NCBI GenBank assembly: GCA_003415625.1 | Contig: PYIU01000004.1 | Location: 2,666,001 to 2,730,000 of the forward strand | DNA: 64,000 bases | Direction of reading: 5' to 3' | Origin: Aquanectria penicillioides | Taxonomy: Eukaryota; Ascomycota; Sordariomycetes; Hypocreales; Nectriaceae | Shown here: piece by piece, positions 49,077 to 60,716 of the stretch | Numbering within the stretch: position 1 is the stretch's first letter | How the letters are laid out: every line of letters starts with the position of its first letter | Notes under the pieces: model-generated | What the model saw: only the letters and a program-made list of their open reading frames with translations | Told to the model about the DNA's origin: nothing | Database searches by the model: none | Translations under genes and position numbers: made by a program

Positions 49077-49750
49077 AACATGAACAAAAAACAACCAGAG
49101 GAAAGATAAAACGGTCACTGCATTGCATGGAAATGGGAGGAGCATTATATGTCTGGAGTCGCATTTTTTGTTCTGCATTCAGCCATCGCTCAGTTATACA
49201 CGACGATACAAAATAAGATACCCAGAATTCGAATACGCCCAAGTTCATCTCGACAGACGAACTGTCCTCTTCAGATATCCAAAAACGCCTAATAGTTCCT
49301 TCTCGTCTGTTGACGGATTTTTTTGACCCCAACCCTATTTCCTTTCTTTACCTGCCGGAGATGTTGCTCAAACGAGAGTGTAATGAATCGCTCAGAAAAA
49401 GAAAAAAAAATACTAAGTCCAAAGTAGGTCCAGTGATGCTGGTGAGAACCATGACGTCTCAAGTCAAGTCCTGTATAGTGAACGCGTTGCAATTGGTGCG
49501 GGGAATACAAAAAAAAAACAAATCCCCGGCCCCTCAATAATTCTTGATGGTAATGATCAAACGCCGACTTCTCCATGCTTGCTCTTCATGCATAATTGCT
49601 GTTCCCAGAGCTGTCTAGTGAAAACAATATTCCCAATGGTGCCAAATTATGAACAAGGATACAAGTCCAAGGTTCGAGGCTGTTCAGACATGCCATTCAA
49701 GTGCCTTAGGGGGTAGAACCCCACAAGCTGCTATGAATCGAATGACTGTC
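49077..49750. other. Convergent intergenic region, RRP40 / C2H2 gene
   Basis: 674 bp between two stop codons with no credible gene. It contains short A runs near 49403 and 49508 and must contain both 3' UTRs. Confidence 0.4.
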
Positions 49751-51697
49751 TCATACGCCCGTCATCTCTTGGTCGGCTTCCTCGGGTTCCGGAAGGTACC
49801 TCTGATCCATATTGTGAATCTTGGTCATGTGTCGTTTCCAGTTGTCTTTTCGAGGGAATCCCTTGCCTCCTTGCCTTGAATAATCGCAGCCTTGGACGGC
49901 ACAGTGGAACTTCTTCTTCTTCTCGTGCCTGTCATTGATGTGTCGCTGAAGATGGGTCTTGGTTCCAAATCCCTTTCCACAGTTAGGATACGGGCACTTG
50001 TGTTCCTTGGTGTGATATCGTTGATGGTGCCTGGGGGAGGTTAGCGTTCTGAGACTTGCAAATGAGAATGAGACAAAAACTGACTTCAACTTGTGAGGCT
50101 GGTCAAACACCTGGTGGCAGCCAGGCTCATCACAAGGATACGTTCCATTCTTAGGAGACTGATTGGGAATGCCGTTACTTGGGGATACACTGTGGTGGTA
50201 ATCGGACGAAGAGGTAGCTTCGGAGTTGGGAGAAGGCGTGTCGAGCTGGGTAGCTGGAGTATTTAGGGTCGAGGCGTTTGTGGATGCAGGACCAGGAAGG
50301 GGAGTTGACACTTCAGAGGGGTAGCTAGGATGTCGAATATCGCGATCCGGCGCCGGGGTCAGATGGATATGAGTCGGAATGTCCACCATGGAGACGTCTT
50401 GTTCTTCCGCAGGGTCCCTCTTAAATTCCACCTTCTCCTGGGTAGGATACTCCTGGGTCGGTGTAGGGGTTTGGATGATAGGAGTAACCAGAGGGAAGTT
50501 TGGAGGTAGCGTAAGTGGTGATGGGGAATCGGTTGGTACTTCTGGAAGAGGTTGCTCGGACGGGGGAAGAGTGCTAGGTGACGATGACGGGTTGTAAGTC
50601 TGGTAGAGTTGTTGCTCCGTGCGATAATACATTTCAGACTCCGTAGAAGCTGGCATGATGTCCATCGGATTCACCGTTCCAGGAGCAGGGTTAGTGGGCG
50701 GAGAAGCAGAAGCCCTGAACTTGTTTTCAGGAGGCGATTGTGGAGGCGTCTGGACGGCAGTTTGAGGAGTCGTTTCGGATGATTTAGCAGGCAGGTTAAT
50801 GGGTGATCCTAGAGAGCGAGAAGCGGCGGTCGGGGGCATCATATCAGAGGCAGGAGGGTCTATGTCCACTGGAGACTCAGTCGTCATCTCGGCAGTGGTG
50901 ATGCGCTCGAGGGGTGCATCTGGTCCAGAGGGGATGGCTCTGGCATTAACTTCAAAGCTGCTGCCAAAGGTCGGGGAAGTTGGCGAGTTCAGAGACTGGT
51001 CGCGGGTGTTTTTGCGGCTAAACATTTGCTTGAGATTGTATCGTAGGGAACTTCCTCGAGACAATGTGCGCTTGGGCTCGGGTTCAGGTTCGGGTTGATA
51101 AGTCATGCCAAAGACGGACGAGGGGACGTTGGGGCTGTAGTAGTCGGCGCTGGTACCATTGAGGGTTCCATCATGAGCGTCTCCAATCGATTGCGGCATG
51201 AATTCTTCTTCGTATCCGGTGAATGAAGTCATCTGGGTCATCTGAGATTCGGTGCGAATAGGCGGTACGTATCTTCCCGCTGGAGGATCGTTGATGCTGA
51301 CTGGGACCGATCGGGGCGCTTCATCGTGGTTCTGGACGCCAGCGTTGACGAGGCCATCACTTGGTGTCCAAGGAACGTCCTTTATGGAACCCCCTTCAAT
51401 TCCGCCTCGCGAGAGATCCTCTCCGGGCTTGAACGAGTCCTGGGAAGACAATCGGCGTTGATGGTCGTCGGTGCCGGCTGAACCGCTCGAGATGGGGACT
51501 TGGCCGGTCTCGGCATCGTGATGTTGCTTCTCCAGTCGCTGCTCACGTCTTCGTCGGATGATTCGGCGGATGACCACGGGATAGAGACACAGAAGGACAA
51601 GTCCGATGCCGACGACGATGCCGACGACGACGCCGGCGATGCCTCCTTTGCTGAGATCGCGCTTGGCCAGGACGGCCCTGGGAGCAATGTCATCCAT
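49751..51697 (-). CDS. C2H2 zinc-finger protein with N-terminal transmembrane segment
   Basis: Two exons, 51697-50085 and 50030-49751, give 630 aa; the 54 bp intron (GTCAGT, CTAAC branch, CAG) is in frame and splits the first finger. Residues 19-43 are a strongly hydrophobic Gly/Val/Ile/Leu helix followed at once by a basic cluster (RRIIRRRREQR), so a single-pass membrane segment with a cytosolic C-terminus is predicted. A long Pro/Ser/Thr-rich disordered region follows. Three fingers end the protein: YPCDEPGC with a later H-x3-H, HKCPYPNCGKGF with HLQRHINDRH, and FHCAVQGC with HMTKIH. A membrane-tethered transcription factor released by proteolysis would explain this layout, but that is inference. 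The ATG at 51697 is the first in frame. No predicted cleaved signal peptide. Confidence 0.85.
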   Translation of the reverse strand: MDDIAPRAVLAKRDLSKGGIAGVVVGIVVGIGLVLLCLYPVVIRRIIRRRREQRLEKQHHDAETGQVPISSGSAGTDDHQRRLSSQDSFKPGEDLSRGGIEGGSIKDVPWTPSDGLVNAGVQNHDEAPRSVPVSINDPPAGRYVPPIRTESQMTQMTSFTGYEEEFMPQSIGDAHDGTLNGTSADYYSPNVPSSVFGMTYQPEPEPEPKRTLSRGSSLRYNLKQMFSRKNTRDQSLNSPTSPTFGSSFEVNARAIPSGPDAPLERITTAEMTTESPVDIDPPASDMMPPTAASRSLGSPINLPAKSSETTPQTAVQTPPQSPPENKFRASASPPTNPAPGTVNPMDIMPASTESEMYYRTEQQLYQTYNPSSSPSTLPPSEQPLPEVPTDSPSPLTLPPNFPLVTPIIQTPTPTQEYPTQEKVEFKRDPAEEQDVSMVDIPTHIHLTPAPDRDIRHPSYPSEVSTPLPGPASTNASTLNTPATQLDTPSPNSEATSSSDYHHSVSPSNGIPNQSPKNGTYPCDEPGCHQVFDQPHKLKSVFVSFSFASLRTLTSPRHHQRYHTKEHKCPYPNCGKGFGTKTHLQRHINDRHEKKKKFHCAVQGCDYSRQGGKGFPRKDNWKRHMTKIHNMDQRYLPEPEEADQEMTGV

Positions 51698-54600
51698 GAT
51701 GTCGATCCTCCTCCAACTCAAGACTCGGGGAGTCGCAATGGTCTCGTAAAATCAATCCCACCAAGCTCAAGGAAGAGGCGCGTGTGCTTGGAGGGTGCGA
51801 GGAGGCCGTGGCCAGCGGCTGCTGGTGGTTGGAGTTGCGGTTGTGTGCGGATTATCGGCGCTCTCTTTCTCGTGGGTGTAGATTGGGCGGGGCGGCGGGC
51901 ACGGCGCGCTGAGAGAGTTTGGGTCTGGGAGGCCGCCGTCGACTAGAGCTAGGGAGAGTCTCGGGGGGAGGACGGGCCCGTTCGCTAGCGAGCGAGGGCG
52001 ATGAGACACGGGGCTCGCTCCGGAAAATTGGGATAAGGGGGAGGAGGATTTTAAAAAAAAGAAGAAGAGAGGAATTCGGCTTAGGATCTCATCGCATCAT
52101 AGTAAAGGGTGTGTGAGCTGAGAGCGAAGCGCCCATGGGACGACGGCCAAGAGAGAAAACCTGGGGCTGTCGGTCGGGGTTGGGCTGACAAGACGGCACA
52201 TGTACGAAGTATGGAGTCCGTTGGTACGCTGCGGCGAATTGCGACTGGGTGAGCGGCAGCAGTGGTGGTGATGGTGCGTGCAGGTACAGTGGGCGAGTGG
52301 GTGCGCCCCAGCGCGGTAGGTACAGTGCTAAAAGTCGACCAGTACCAGCGTGCTACTGCTTCGTAGAGGGTAGTGAGAGTGGATCGGTCACCACGGGTGG
52401 GTTTCGCGAGGTGAGTGAGCGAGACCCCAGCGACGACGAGGGGGGGACTTATTGCAATTATCATATCCATGGTACACACAATAGAAACGGATCCGACGGT
52501 AATAAGGAAAGCCAGGGTGTGGCACGCTCAAGCCCAGCGGATTCGCACCCAGAGCCTGCTGTCTGGTGCATTCCCCCACGGCGCCTTCAGGGCCTTGTTC
52601 AGCGGTGCGTGCAGAGCAGGGCGCCTATGACTACACGCATATACATATGCGTAAACCTCCGTACGACGGCCCAGGATCTATTGCCTCATGAGCATGGATC
52701 GGCCATGCCCCGGCCCCAGCTTTCAGCTGCGGCCAATTGTTTCAACGGCCGCAACACTGAATACCTTCAGCCTCAACGTGGAAGGATTCGCATGCGAAGA
52801 GAATGCGAACGAGAGATAATTCTAGATAGAGCGGGAGTGGGAGACGGCGACGTAGGCTGAGGCGGAGTCGTCGGAGGCGAAGGCCATGAAAGAATGCATC
52901 ACTGACATTACACCACCACCACCACCACCACCACCACTACTACCACTACTACTACCACCATCACCACTGCAGATCAAACAACAAGCAAGTAAAAAAAGAC
53001 AAGGCCCAGAACCAGTGACGATCCAACAGCCGTCTCTCTCTCTGAGCCTGATTGGAGAGCAACGTCAGCGCGGTGCCCCGCTTCCCGAGCGGCGGGTAAC
53101 CGAAAGCCAACAAGCCCACAGTCTAAGCCACGCTCTGCATAACTTCCCGTTTCCCGTCCATGTTTCCACACGCCCACCTCCCGCTTTGAGAATCGTCCAG
53201 TTGCTCCATATCAGGGTCCCTGTCGTGTCGCCGTCCCGCCTCTGTCTTCCCCATCCACTAGGTGCGAACGGAGGGAGGTTGGGGGCCGGCCACCGTGAGC
53301 AAGGCAAGGCACATGTGAAAGGGGAGAAAAGGGAGAAAGAAAGGGTAGGATCAGAAACACCACCGCAGCCACAGTGAACTATTGCCATGCGGATAGACCA
53401 CGCTCGTATCGGGCGCTGGAATTTTCCTAGTTGATATCCTGCCAGCCTTCGTCATTATCATTGCGGACTGGCCGGGTTCCCTGCAACAACACCCGTCGCG
53501 CTGCAATCACACAATCGGTTTGGTCGAGGCAATAGGATCAAGGCAGCTTACGTCGACATCTCACCAACGACCAATCCGCAACGCAACGTGTTGGTGCTCG
53601 CGCGATGCCACCTGAGGCCAGGGCCCCTCATGCGCCGCTTCGGTTCGTTTCTTTACCGCTGTGCAGCACCAGGCCCATTCAAAGGTGCCATGCAGTCAAT
53701 GACATGCACTGTAATACTGGCCCTAGCCGTAAACACACAAAAAAGAAAGCAACACCTGAAGAGATGATCCCCGATCTTCCACCCTCTCTGTGCCCATTCC
53801 AGCTGCCAAGCCGATCTGGCGGTGGGGGGACATACAGAAGCTCCGTTGGTCTTAGTCTCACTGGCCTGTCGTGCCAGCAGTCGACCTCAGGAGGACCAAA
53901 AAAAGACGCGGATCCCACGCTGTCACAGTCAGGCCTGGCAGGAAAAGGCTGCCATGCCGCTTATCTGACATGGTGCCATCCATCCATCACCATCCTCCTC
54001 TCGTGCCGGCAACCGCATGGCTTCCCCCGGCCCTGATGCCCTCCATTCGCCAGCCCTACGGGGCCCAGAGCCAAGCCAAGGCCAAGCCGCCTACGAGAAC
54101 TCTTTTGGTACTCCGTACATCATCAGCATCTGCGTGCCGGGATGTGAGGAAGAGCGACGAGTCCATGCCGGTTAGTTCAGCCAGTTTGACAATCGAGAGC
54201 TGAACATTTATCACAAAGGTCCCGTGTTTGTATGATGCGAGTTGAAAATAGCAGTGAAATACGCGAACCAATTCAATGCCAGGATTGATTGAAGAGACTT
54301 GAAGGAGAGACTTCCTGTGAAATGTCCCCGTGAATCCCGAATGGTCCAAGGTGGGATGGGATCCATCCATCCATCCATCGGTGTATAGGAACAACAACAT
54401 GACGGATGAATGCTCTGGCTTTATTTTACACGTTTTTTTTTATAAAACTATCCTTCAACCTCACGAGTGCCTTCATAGGGCTGACATGGGACACTCTCCA
54501 TGCGTCAGTAGGCAAAGATCAGATCTCCATCCGTCTCAGCACCACTCCATCCCTCCACTTCTCTGATACATCGTCCACACCATCCGTGTTCCAGGCGGCC

Positions 54601-55468
54601 GGCCGCCGTGGGCCACGGCATATCCAACGCAAGCCAGCAGTTTGATGCCATAACGCGTCGTCGCTCTGCTTGCATAAGCGGCAGTTTCCCTTCAACTACC
54701 ACCTTGTTGTGCATTGATCTCAGATATATTTTTTTCGCCACTGTCGTACTTGGCCGGGTCTCAGCACTTCGTCTCTCTGGTCGTTTTGCAAAGGGCCCTC
54801 TGACGCGAACCACCTGCAAGTGACTTGAAGCTATGACCACCTTTGTTTCTTCCAGCCTCCAGCTAATTTACCAAAGTCCCTTTTTTGCCAACCTCAACGG
54901 GCTTCTCGGGCTCCGCACCGTTGTCCACCGTTGACACCAATTCGGCAGCTCGTTAATTAGGAGTCCTCATTCACTGAGCAAACCAGTAAGTAGCCAGAAC
55001 AGAGGGAAACGCCGAGCGCCATGATCCATTTCAGCTCTCCACGAAACATTCTCTGTTTCTGGCCAATAGCCCCCCAGCCACGACCATTTTGCGGCTTTGA
55101 AATTGCTCAAATCTTGTCCCTCATGATTCAAAGCTCATAGCCTTTTATAGAGGAGAGCAATTATGTAGCTTACCTGTAGGCGACCGTGCCTTTGCCTCTC
55201 CACATGTGCAACATTTCAAATCCCCATTTCATCCTTGGGACAACAATTACCATGCTCATTTGCTAGGTCTCTCGGTACACCAAAGATATATAGACTAGGA
55301 GCACATCTCTGTCGTACTCATCTCCCTTTCCCCATAGCCATTCAGTCCTTTGCATTGCCGCACCCAGAGTACGGGGCCCCAGGCCAAAACCAAAGTAAAT
55401 AGCACAACCAATTTCAGCCCAACACTCTGCCACTCATGACGTCTTGCAGCAGCACCCACCACCCAACC
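51698..55468. other. Gene-poor region (3.8 kb)
   Basis: Left side is the promoter and leader of the C2H2 gene. No gene is supportable further on. A (CCA)n/(CTA)n trinucleotide array lies at about 52910-52969 and an (ATCC)n array at about 54361-54379. Sequence from about 54,800 on is richer in A and T. Confidence 0.4.
52910..52969. repeat. (CCA)n / (CTA)n trinucleotide repeat
   Basis: About twenty trinucleotide units, first pure CCA, then mixed with CTA and CAT. Frames across it give poly-Pro or poly-Thr and are not taken as genes. Confidence 0.9.
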
Positions 55469-57817
55469 TCATAGGTCAAAAACACGACGATCCATCAGAG
55501 CATCATCCCAAACTTGCGCTGTAAACCCTGCCCGTACAAGTTTTCCCTGGTTCATTCTTTGTGTCATCTGGTGGTGCATTACAATCACTTCCGCCTGTCG
55601 AGCTCGAGTAATCGCGACATTGAGTCGCTGTGGCTCGTTCATAAATCCTGCCTTCGTCGTTCGCACCATGTCCAGGAATACTACATCCGCTTGATTTCCT
55701 TGTGCTTTGTCCACCGTCAACACTTCCACTCTGTCTTGCCACTCTTGTGGCCACTGCTTAACTTCTGCTAGATATAGCCTTGCGGATGCACTGTATGGCG
55801 TTTGAATCATGATAGTGCCAAGATTATCAGCTGAAGTGATACTTCGGAAGTTTGTGTCACGCAGGAGCTTCTGTGTCTCTTCTAGAACCCACTTGTGGTG
55901 GACAGGGTTCCAGAAACTGTTCCGATGCATCTCCTCATGGCTGTCCTTGAGTTGAATGATTGCACGATTTTGGCGCAATTCAGAAACACTACCCAATTTC
56001 TGCAAGTAATCCTTCAGGTGAAGCACACTAGGTGGGTATCTATCTGCCTCGCTGTATCCTGAGGACATGCCACCTTGGTAGAACATCTTTGATGGAAGCT
56101 GATGCAAGTTGCCATGGGCCCGCTTGTTGACTAAGAGCCTGCTGTTGATCGCGCCAACAATCTCGGCTCGTGCCATTAAACTTAATCGAAGCTGTTCTGC
56201 ATAAGGGTTAAACTTGAGCCCAAGTTTTTGAGTATCTCGCCTATCGCCGCCTTTGACGAATGGCCGGGTTTGCTTGACATCTCCTGTGAAGATCCAGGCA
56301 ACTGGTTCAAAGAATGCCAAGGGGATCAGGGTGGTGAGCTCTCGTGCATGGGGTGCTTCGTCAATAAAAATCACCTCTGGGCGGAAGAGCTTTGAAAAAC
56401 TGCCGTAAGCTGCAACAGGCGTTGTCGCAATGAAGTCTGTCTGAGACAGGACCGCACGGTAGAGCAGAGAAACTTGACTTCTCAGAGATTTCTAGTCTCC
56501 AGTAGTCAAAACCTCCCCTTCTTCCATGCTAGCCAATATGCGCTTCAGAGGTGTGAAACAATCGTTCTTGTGCTTTTCGAAATATTCCCAGGCAACCTCA
56601 TCTAATGTCGGGGCTTTGCCGGGATTTAGCTGGATTCCCGTGTTCTTGGCAATGCTAACGGTTGTAAGGAACTTTTTGGTGAAGTCTAGTTCGCCTGAAG
56701 TGTTGGTTTCGCCTTTTTTAGACGAAGCCGAGTTGAGCTTGCTGCTGTTTCTCATCTCATACGGCCAACCGTGCATCCTTATTACTCGTAGCTTAAGGCC
56801 GGCTGCTTTGCAGAGGTTGAAATATCGATCTGCAGCGTCATCAACGGTCTTGTTGAGGTCTACCACAAACAGAATTGGGCTTCTCTTCCTCTTCGAATTT
56901 GGGCGCCGTTTGCTTTGAATGAGAGCTGACAGAACCATGTTCCATTCAGTCTTTCCTGCTCCGGGACAACCATTCACGAAAAATATGCCGTTGGGGATTT
57001 CTGTCAAAGCGTCGTATGCAGCTCGATGATCCGAGTTGAATGCCTTAAACTTGGCCAACAGTAGACTTGGGATCCGGTGAGATGGATGTGTTGGGTTTTT
57101 CAAATGAGGGAATTCATCTTGAAGGTTGTAATAAGTCTTCCAGCTATCTCCGAAATTGAGAATCATTCGAAACACGTCTCTGGCCTTACGGCTGAGTTGT
57201 CGTTCTTCTAGACGGGTATCTTCAACAAAACGACGCAGGGCAGCCAGCTCGGCCTCGAAGGTCATTGAAAACGTGTCCCATACGATAGTGATTTTTTCGT
57301 GTCTTTTCTCGTCCAAGCCAAGTCCCTGGAAGTCGTTGAGGCTCGAAGCTGTTTGAAATGTAGACATCAAATCCAACTCAATGCTGATTCCGTCATCGTT
57401 CAACCAGGACCGGGGCACGTCTACCTTGAATGCTGCACATCGAGAGACCAGCGGGTTTGGAAGCCCGTCCATCTCCTCGTACGGATTCTGGATCCTTGTG
57501 GTGTTGAGGTTGACAAGAGAAAATGTACCGTCAGGACGTTCCACGCGAGACTCCAGATCGATGCAAAATCTATCTGTCAAGGATGGAAATGCAAGGTCTT
57601 CGGAAATGTTTGGAATTTTGACTAGTAGAAGCCAAGATTTTGAGAAAGAAGTCGTGAGCCCGGGAATGGGCGCGATGGGCCATGCTTTGAACTGCGCTCG
57701 CTTCTCGTTGAACCGCTTCAAGAGTTCTTCTTCATTTTGCATCTCGATGAGCGTTCCTTGTTCGTGTCTCCAAACGTAGTCGTCCTGAGAGGTGAATTTA
57801 CATATAGGCGGTATAGC
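55469..57817 (-). pseudogene. SF1 (Upf1/Dna2/Nam7-like) helicase with one in-frame stop
   Basis: One frame runs from 57817 to the stop at 55469 and is broken only by TAG at 56494-56492. All helicase motifs are in this frame: Walker A GCPGAGKT (about 56971-56948), Walker B FIDEAPHARE just after the break, motif III WIFTGDVKQTRPF, motif V VDKAQGNQADVVFLD and motif VI NVAITRARQAE. This is the DNA2/NAM7-type SF1B layout of RNA or DNA helicases. The sequence through the stop reads VLTTGD, stop, KSLRSQVSLLYRAVLSQ and stays protein-like, so no intron explains it. A 3' splice site precedes 57817; an upstream exon at 57894-57862 fits in phase through a 44 bp intron, but the true 5' end is unresolved. 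The gene lies downstream of the RID-like gene on the same strand. Confidence 0.8.
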
Positions 57818-57894
57818 CTATTCAGGACAAAGTGTTAGAATCATTCAGGTGTGCGGCGTACCCGTAGAACTTGCCCTTTGTAGGGTCTGGCCCG

Positions 57895-58769
57895 CTGCCA
57901 GGTTATTCATGGTCATTGCGTAGGCAGCGGTCGAAATTCCGAATCATATGACTTGCTAAAGTCCATTCACATGCCAATTCAAATTAGAATCGAAGAAATC
58001 AGCTCGAAATCTCGAGGGGCAAGTTGAGCTGGAAGTAGACGAAGGAGCTAAGTTGAGGTGTGCCTCACAACAAGTGGTGCTGCAGTCGCGAAGGGAGATG
58101 AAGAGGGAGTTGAATGCGGCAGCGGCGGGAAATTCAGAGCCTAAAGCTAATAAGAGGTGATTAGGGATGAGTTTTAGGGTTAGGGAGCGAGAGAAAGTGT
58201 CGAAGGCAGCAGGTGCAGGTGAATGGTAGTTGCACCTGCCGACAGCTGCCTTCATGCGCACGTAGATATTGGCTCATGTGAAATAGAGGCGTTTGAATAT
58301 AAGCATTGATGAGAGTAAACAGAATACACTAAATGCAATGTTTACAAATATGGGCGTTATTTGGTATTGAATCTCCATTGCTCCCTTCACGGTTCATAGA
58401 GGTAGACAATATGGCAAAGGCGAGACTCATCTGCGCATGCAATAGCCTGCCTTCCCCTTCGACCCACCTTTGAGTTCGTCACTGCACTAATCATATTATT
58501 CGGTTCCGGAGTACCTAGAGAAGACCTTTCAATAGCAATCGGTTCTATGACAGTCTACTATACTACCCTTCCTTCATAAGTCAAAGCGTCTGATGACCCA
58601 GTACCAAGTGCCCAGTATCTCTCCTCATCCTTCAACATTAGGCAGCTATTCCAATATGCTAGTAGTTACAACTTGTTCCCAAACATGAATTCTTATGCAG
58701 TGCAGAATGCATCAGACATCATGGAGCACGCGCTCCCATATAAGCGCGAGCCAAAAAGAGCCCTCGTCT
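57895..58769. other. Region between helicase and RID-like gene
   Basis: About 870 bp. A minus-strand frame at 57956-58261 could hold the missing first exon of the helicase, but it matches nothing I know and is rich in Ser/Ala. The right part (58262-58769) should hold the RID-like 3' UTR. Confidence 0.35.
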
Positions 58770-60716
58770 TTATGTCAAGTCAATGACTTCGCAGTCCTCT
58801 TCGCTATCAATCTGCATGGGGTGGCCTGCGTTCCCATAAATAACCTCCATAAAGTCATCGTCCATCTCTGGTGATTCCAGGTTGACTCTTGACTCATCGC
58901 TGATGTTTGTGTACGCGTCAGAATCATCATCAATGACAATGAGGTCGTCCAACTGCCGGCCCTGTGACACCCCGTCTTCTTTCAAAAGCCACTGCTCAAT
59001 GTGCCTATACAAGACACGAACAGTATTAGGCGGAAATGCATTCCCGATCTGTCTCTTGATTGAGGTTTTCGTGCCGAGAAATGTGTGGTTGGCAGGGAAT
59101 CCCTGGAGACTAGCCCACTCCCGCAACGTCAACTCTCGAGTACCATCAGGAAAGTATACGTCGCCTCCAGTCGTAGTGATTGTACCCGCAAGACGCTCTG
59201 CATCAAAAGGCCGTCGCCTTGGCACGAAGTGTCTCACGTTATTTGGATTGTGAAGATCATCGCCCACGCGTACACCATTCAGGGCCTTTTGGATAGTGTT
59301 GTAAGAGTGAAGGCCTCCTTGTCCATCTTGAGAATGTGTCGCGGATGGGAAAGGAGGGAGCCTCTCCCCGGGTGCCGCAGCGATCATAATCAAGCGCTTT
59401 CGGTCTTGGGCAGCCCCCCAAGTACACAGGCGCACAATCTTCCATCTCACAGAGTACCCGAATTGCGTGAAGTCAGCTAGAAACGCTCGAAAATACACCG
59501 AGTGGCGGGTGTGAGTAAGCCCGAATGTTTGTTCGACGGTGATAATTCGTGGGCGAGTCTTCTTCAGCAGCTGATTACAGCTAAATAAGGCAAAGATGTT
59601 CTCGTCATCATGCGCACTTGACCAGGTGTGGGCGGGAGAAAAATATTGGCATGGGGGAGAAAAGTGAAGAACATCGACTCGCATCTGTCTGTTAATCTGT
59701 CGAGAGAGGAACTCGTCCAGCGACATCTGGAAGAGTTTGGTCTCTGGAAAGTTTGTCGTATATGTATCCCAGACTTCTTCTGCCTTGTCCACGGCATATT
59801 TGACCTTGAACCCTGCCATTTGGGCTCCCCGCGATACTCCTCCAGCTCCAGAGCATGCATCAAACATGGTATACTTTTGCCCTGGTTGTCGAATCAATGG
59901 AGCCGCCGTTGTGTCATCTCTAGCCAAATCGATGAGCCCGGATCGACCGCTTCTAAGAGGGATCCATGAACCCCCTTTTACTCGGTCTCCACGCCATTGA
60001 TTGCTTATAGCCGACTCTGAGACGCGGTGTAGCGCATCCGAAATCTCGCTGAAGTGGATTCGGGCCAACGCTTCTTCAACCATCTTCTTATTGCTTCCGC
60101 GGCCAGCGAAGCACACCTCCAGCTTCTAACGGCAGGTGAGACGCCCACGCTGTGTCGAAGTCGGCAGTGGTAATTCAGGGTGCAAAAAATTTGTAAATAT
60201 TAGTTCCCGCTTGCCAACCATATTGGAGGGGGAAATATCCACAAGTTCTTCGGATTTAGCAGACTTCCCAGCTTCGTAGTAACAGATCATGCAGACTTCG
60301 TGCTTCGTCTTTGGGAGTTTGTCCATTACGGACGAAGTTCTTGCGAACGGGACTCCTCTAATGTTGATCTCTCCTGTTGACTTGCCTCGAGTGATGGTTC
60401 GGACCAAGAGGAATCTGGCGGAATACTCGCCGACAGAGAATTTGTCAACTTTGAGGAATGTGCCTGACTTGACCACAATATCAAGAACACGGAGTGTTTC
60501 TAAAGAGAATTCGTCCTCGCGAACTAAATGATGCCCCACAGTGCCAAGGTCGGTGGTGAGATCGATAACCTCGTCCGCGATGTCACGGATGCGAGGAGAT
60601 GGCCCATCACCCAGGGTGACAGTCGATCGATGTCTACCCCCTCTTGAAGAAATGGACGGTCTTTCGGTGAGAAAAGAGACCTCGTCGTTATGGGGTCGAT
60701 TGGAAAAGCTGCGCAT
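58770..60716 (-). pseudogene. rid: RID-like cytosine-5 DNA methyltransferase with one in-frame stop
   Basis: A single frame of 649 codons is interrupted only by TAG at 60128-60126 (codon 197). Codons 1-196 correspond to the BAH-like N-terminal region (SGTFLKVDKFSVGEYSARFL, then VCMICYYEAG, then VGKRELIFTN). The rest is a C5-methyltransferase: motif I FDACSGAGG, motif IV SPPCQYFSPAHT with catalytic Cys codon at 59651-59649, motif VI EQT instead of the usual ENV, motif VIII QDRKRL, LQGFP and motif X RQIGNAFPP. PCQ-x-x-SPAHT and EQT mark the RID/Masc1 family. Neurospora RID is needed for repeat-induced point mutation. The sequence across the break reads GRLTCR, stop, KLEVCFAG, where Trp would fit; TGG to TAG needs one C-to-T change on the plus strand. 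No GT-AG intron of normal size removes it without deleting conserved residues. An assembly error is possible. Confidence 0.88.

Noticed and set aside
58173..58185. Telomere-like TTTAGGGTTAGGG
   Set aside because: Only two units inside non-coding sequence; expected by chance and not evidence of a chromosome end or fusion.
60126..60225. Possible 97 bp intron (GTTGGC...TTAG) that would remove the RID-like TAG
   Set aside because: It would delete the VGKRELIFTN segment, which looks conserved in RID proteins, and the donor is poor.
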